Source: Chloroflexota bacterium (GTDB lineage: Bacteria > Chloroflexota > Limnocylindria > Limnocylindrales > CSP1-4). From it: 6,022 nt of DNA. Below the pieces are notes generated by a model. It saw only the letters and a list, made by a program, of their open reading frames with translations. It was not told the DNA's origin and did not search any database. Position numbers and translations under genes: made by a program. This document shows, one piece after another, positions 4,772 to 6,022 of the stretch (positions within the stretch are counted from its first letter, which is position 1; each line of letters opens with the position of its first letter). Where the stretch lies: assembly GCA_030271555.1 (NCBI GenBank), contig JARXKQ010000081.1, forward strand, positions 1 through 6,022, given 5' to 3'.

Positions 4772-6022
4772 ATGAAATCGAGCCTCGACATCGCCCGTGC
4801 CGCGCACCTGAGGCCAATCGCGGACGTCGCGCATGAGCTTGGGTTGCGCGACGAGGAGCTCGATCTGTATGGCACGTACAAAGCCAAGATCCAGCCGACG
4901 GTGTGGGCGCGCATCGCCGACAGGCCAGACGGCAAGGAGATCGTAGTCACCGCGATCACGCCCACGCCGCTCGGCGAGGGCAAGACGACAACCACCATTG
5001 GCTTGGCGCAGGGCCTGAACCGGATCGGCGTACGCGCCGCTCCCGCCATCCGCCAACCCAGCCTGGGCCCGGTGTTCGGCCTCAAGGGTGGTGCGGCGGG
5101 CGGTGGCTACAGCCAGGTCCTGCCCATGGAAGACATCAATATCCATTTCACGGGCGACCTGCATGCCGTCGCCGCGGCGCACAACCTGGGCGCCGCGTTC
5201 CTCGACAACCATCTATTTCGCGGTAACGCCCTGGGCATCGATCCGGCAACCGTCAGGTGGCCGCGTGTGATCGACGTCAACGACCGCGCCCTGCGCCGCG
5301 TGACGATTGGCTTGGGCGACCAGGCCGATGTCAGGGAAACCGAATGGCACATCACCGCCGCGTCAGAGGTGATGGCGATTCTCGCCCTGGCGACGGACGT
5401 CCACGACCTGCGGGCACGCCTGGGTCGCTGCATCGTCGCCGAGAACTTCCATGGCGAGCCAGTCACGCTCGAGCAGCTCAAAGTCGCGGGTGCGATGGCC
5501 GTGCTCATGCGCGAGGCGATCAAGCCCAACCTGGTCCAGACGCTCGAGGGCGGGCCGGCCTTCATCCATGCCGGCCCCTTCGCCAACATCGCGCACGGCA
5601 ACTCGTCGGTCATCGCCGATCGCATCGCGCTCAAGCTGGTCGACGCGGTCGTGACCGAGGCGGGTTTTGGCTCCGACATGGGCTTCCAGAAGTTCGTCGA
5701 TATCAAGTGCCGCCTGTCGGGCATCAGGCCCGCCGCCGCGGTGATCGTGGCGACGATCCGCGCCCTCAAGATGCACGGCGGGGTGGGCCACGTCGTTGCC
5801 GGCAAGCCGCTCGACGCGGCGCTCTTGCAGGAAGACCCGGACGGAGTCCGACGCGGCTGCGAGAACCTCGCGCAGCACGTCGAGATCGTGCGCGGCTACG
5901 GCATTCCGGCGGTCGTCGCGATCAACGCCTTCCCGACTGACAAGCCATCAGAGGTGGCGGTCGTCGTTGAGGCCGCGCTCGCCGCGGGCGCCCGCGCAGC
6001 GGTGGTGACAAATCACTTCGAG
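4772..6022 (+). CDS. fhs: Formate-tetrahydrofolate ligase, 5' part (runs off the window)
   Basis: The frame is open from ATG 4772 to the last base, giving 417 residues of an enzyme usually near 555-560, so roughly the last quarter lies outside. The ligase uses ATP to join formate to THF as 10-formyl-THF. The N-terminus (MKSSLDIARA then LDLYGTYKAKI at 30-40) fits the family, which secures the start. The P-loop TPLGEGKTTTT is at 65-75, PSLGPVFGLKGGAAGGGYSQ at 96-115, PMEDINIHFTGDLHA at 118-132, KPNLVQTLEG at 251-260, HAGPFANIAHGNSS at 266-279, TEAGFGSDMG at 295-304, DIKCR at 310-314, LKMHGGV at 332-338 and AINAFPTD at 383-390. The segment normally reading GFDISVASE is EWHITAASE (191-199). HAGPFANIAHGNSS resembles the version in eukaryotic C1-THF synthase more than the HGGPFANIAHGCNS of many bacterial enzymes. 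It begins 5 bases after folD with no clear Shine-Dalgarno, consistent with one operon. Confidence 0.96.
   Translation, partial: MKSSLDIARAAHLRPIADVAHELGLRDEELDLYGTYKAKIQPTVWARIADRPDGKEIVVTAITPTPLGEGKTTTTIGLAQGLNRIGVRAAPAIRQPSLGPVFGLKGGAAGGGYSQVLPMEDINIHFTGDLHAVAAAHNLGAAFLDNHLFRGNALGIDPATVRWPRVIDVNDRALRRVTIGLGDQADVRETEWHITAASEVMAILALATDVHDLRARLGRCIVAENFHGEPVTLEQLKVAGAMAVLMREAIKPNLVQTLEGGPAFIHAGPFANIAHGNSSVIADRIALKLVDAVVTEAGFGSDMGFQKFVDIKCRLSGIRPAAAVIVATIRALKMHGGVGHVVAGKPLDAALLQEDPDGVRRGCENLAQHVEIVRGYGIPAVVAINAFPTDKPSEVAVVVEAALAAGARAAVVTNHFE

Noticed and set aside
4334..5212. A long minus-strand open frame (292 codons) opposite folD and fhs
   Set aside because: It lies antisense to two genes with clear family motifs. 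Long antisense frames are expected from GC-rich third positions, and the product shows no recognisable domain.
1..6022. CRISPR array, tRNA/rRNA gene, insertion sequence or phage element
   Set aside because: No regularly spaced repeats, cloverleaf-like sequence, transposase motif or terminal inverted repeats were seen, and the genes are of ordinary chromosomal type.

Overview
The window is GC-rich bacterial DNA with every supported gene on the + strand: a lipoprotein gene, dinB, a short gene with an SOS-type promoter, and three one-carbon (tetrahydrofolate) genes, the last cut by the window end. GTG starts, weak or absent Shine-Dalgarno sites at several genes, and a LexA box of the GAAC-N4-GTTC type (the Gram-positive/actinobacterial form, not the E. 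coli CTG-N10-CAG form) suggest a high-GC Terrabacteria lineage such as Chloroflexota, Dormibacterota or Actinomycetota. This is an inference; nothing here fixes the taxon.

Region 1 (about 1-2695). A leader of about 118 bases precedes a secreted lipoprotein of unknown function. dinB (DNA polymerase IV) follows almost without a gap. It keeps its catalytic acidic residues and a clamp-binding motif, and no SOS box is visible in front of it.

Region 2 (2696-3127). A 174-base intergenic stretch holds a well-formed sigma70-type promoter, TTGACA-17-TACGTT. One perfect LexA palindrome fills most of its spacer, and a second LexA box lies over the expected transcription start. A good Shine-Dalgarno then leads into an 85-residue gene of unknown function. 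The small gene, rather than dinB, looks like the SOS-controlled gene here.

Region 3 (3172-6022). fchA (methenyl-THF cyclohydrolase/cyclodeaminase family), folD (methylene-THF dehydrogenase family) and fhs (formate-THF ligase) are tightly packed: fchA and folD overlap by GTGA, and folD and fhs are 5 bases apart. Together they would interconvert formate, 10-formyl-THF, 5,10-methenyl-THF and 5,10-methylene-THF. The FolD protein has isoleucine where the family has its cyclohydrolase-essential lysine, and it has also lost the PCTPxG motif. The simplest reading is that FolD now acts only as a dehydrogenase and the adjacent FchA does the cyclohydrolase step, much like the mtdA-fch-ftfL division of labour in methylotrophs. 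This split one-carbon module and the double-LexA-box promoter are the two observations most worth following.
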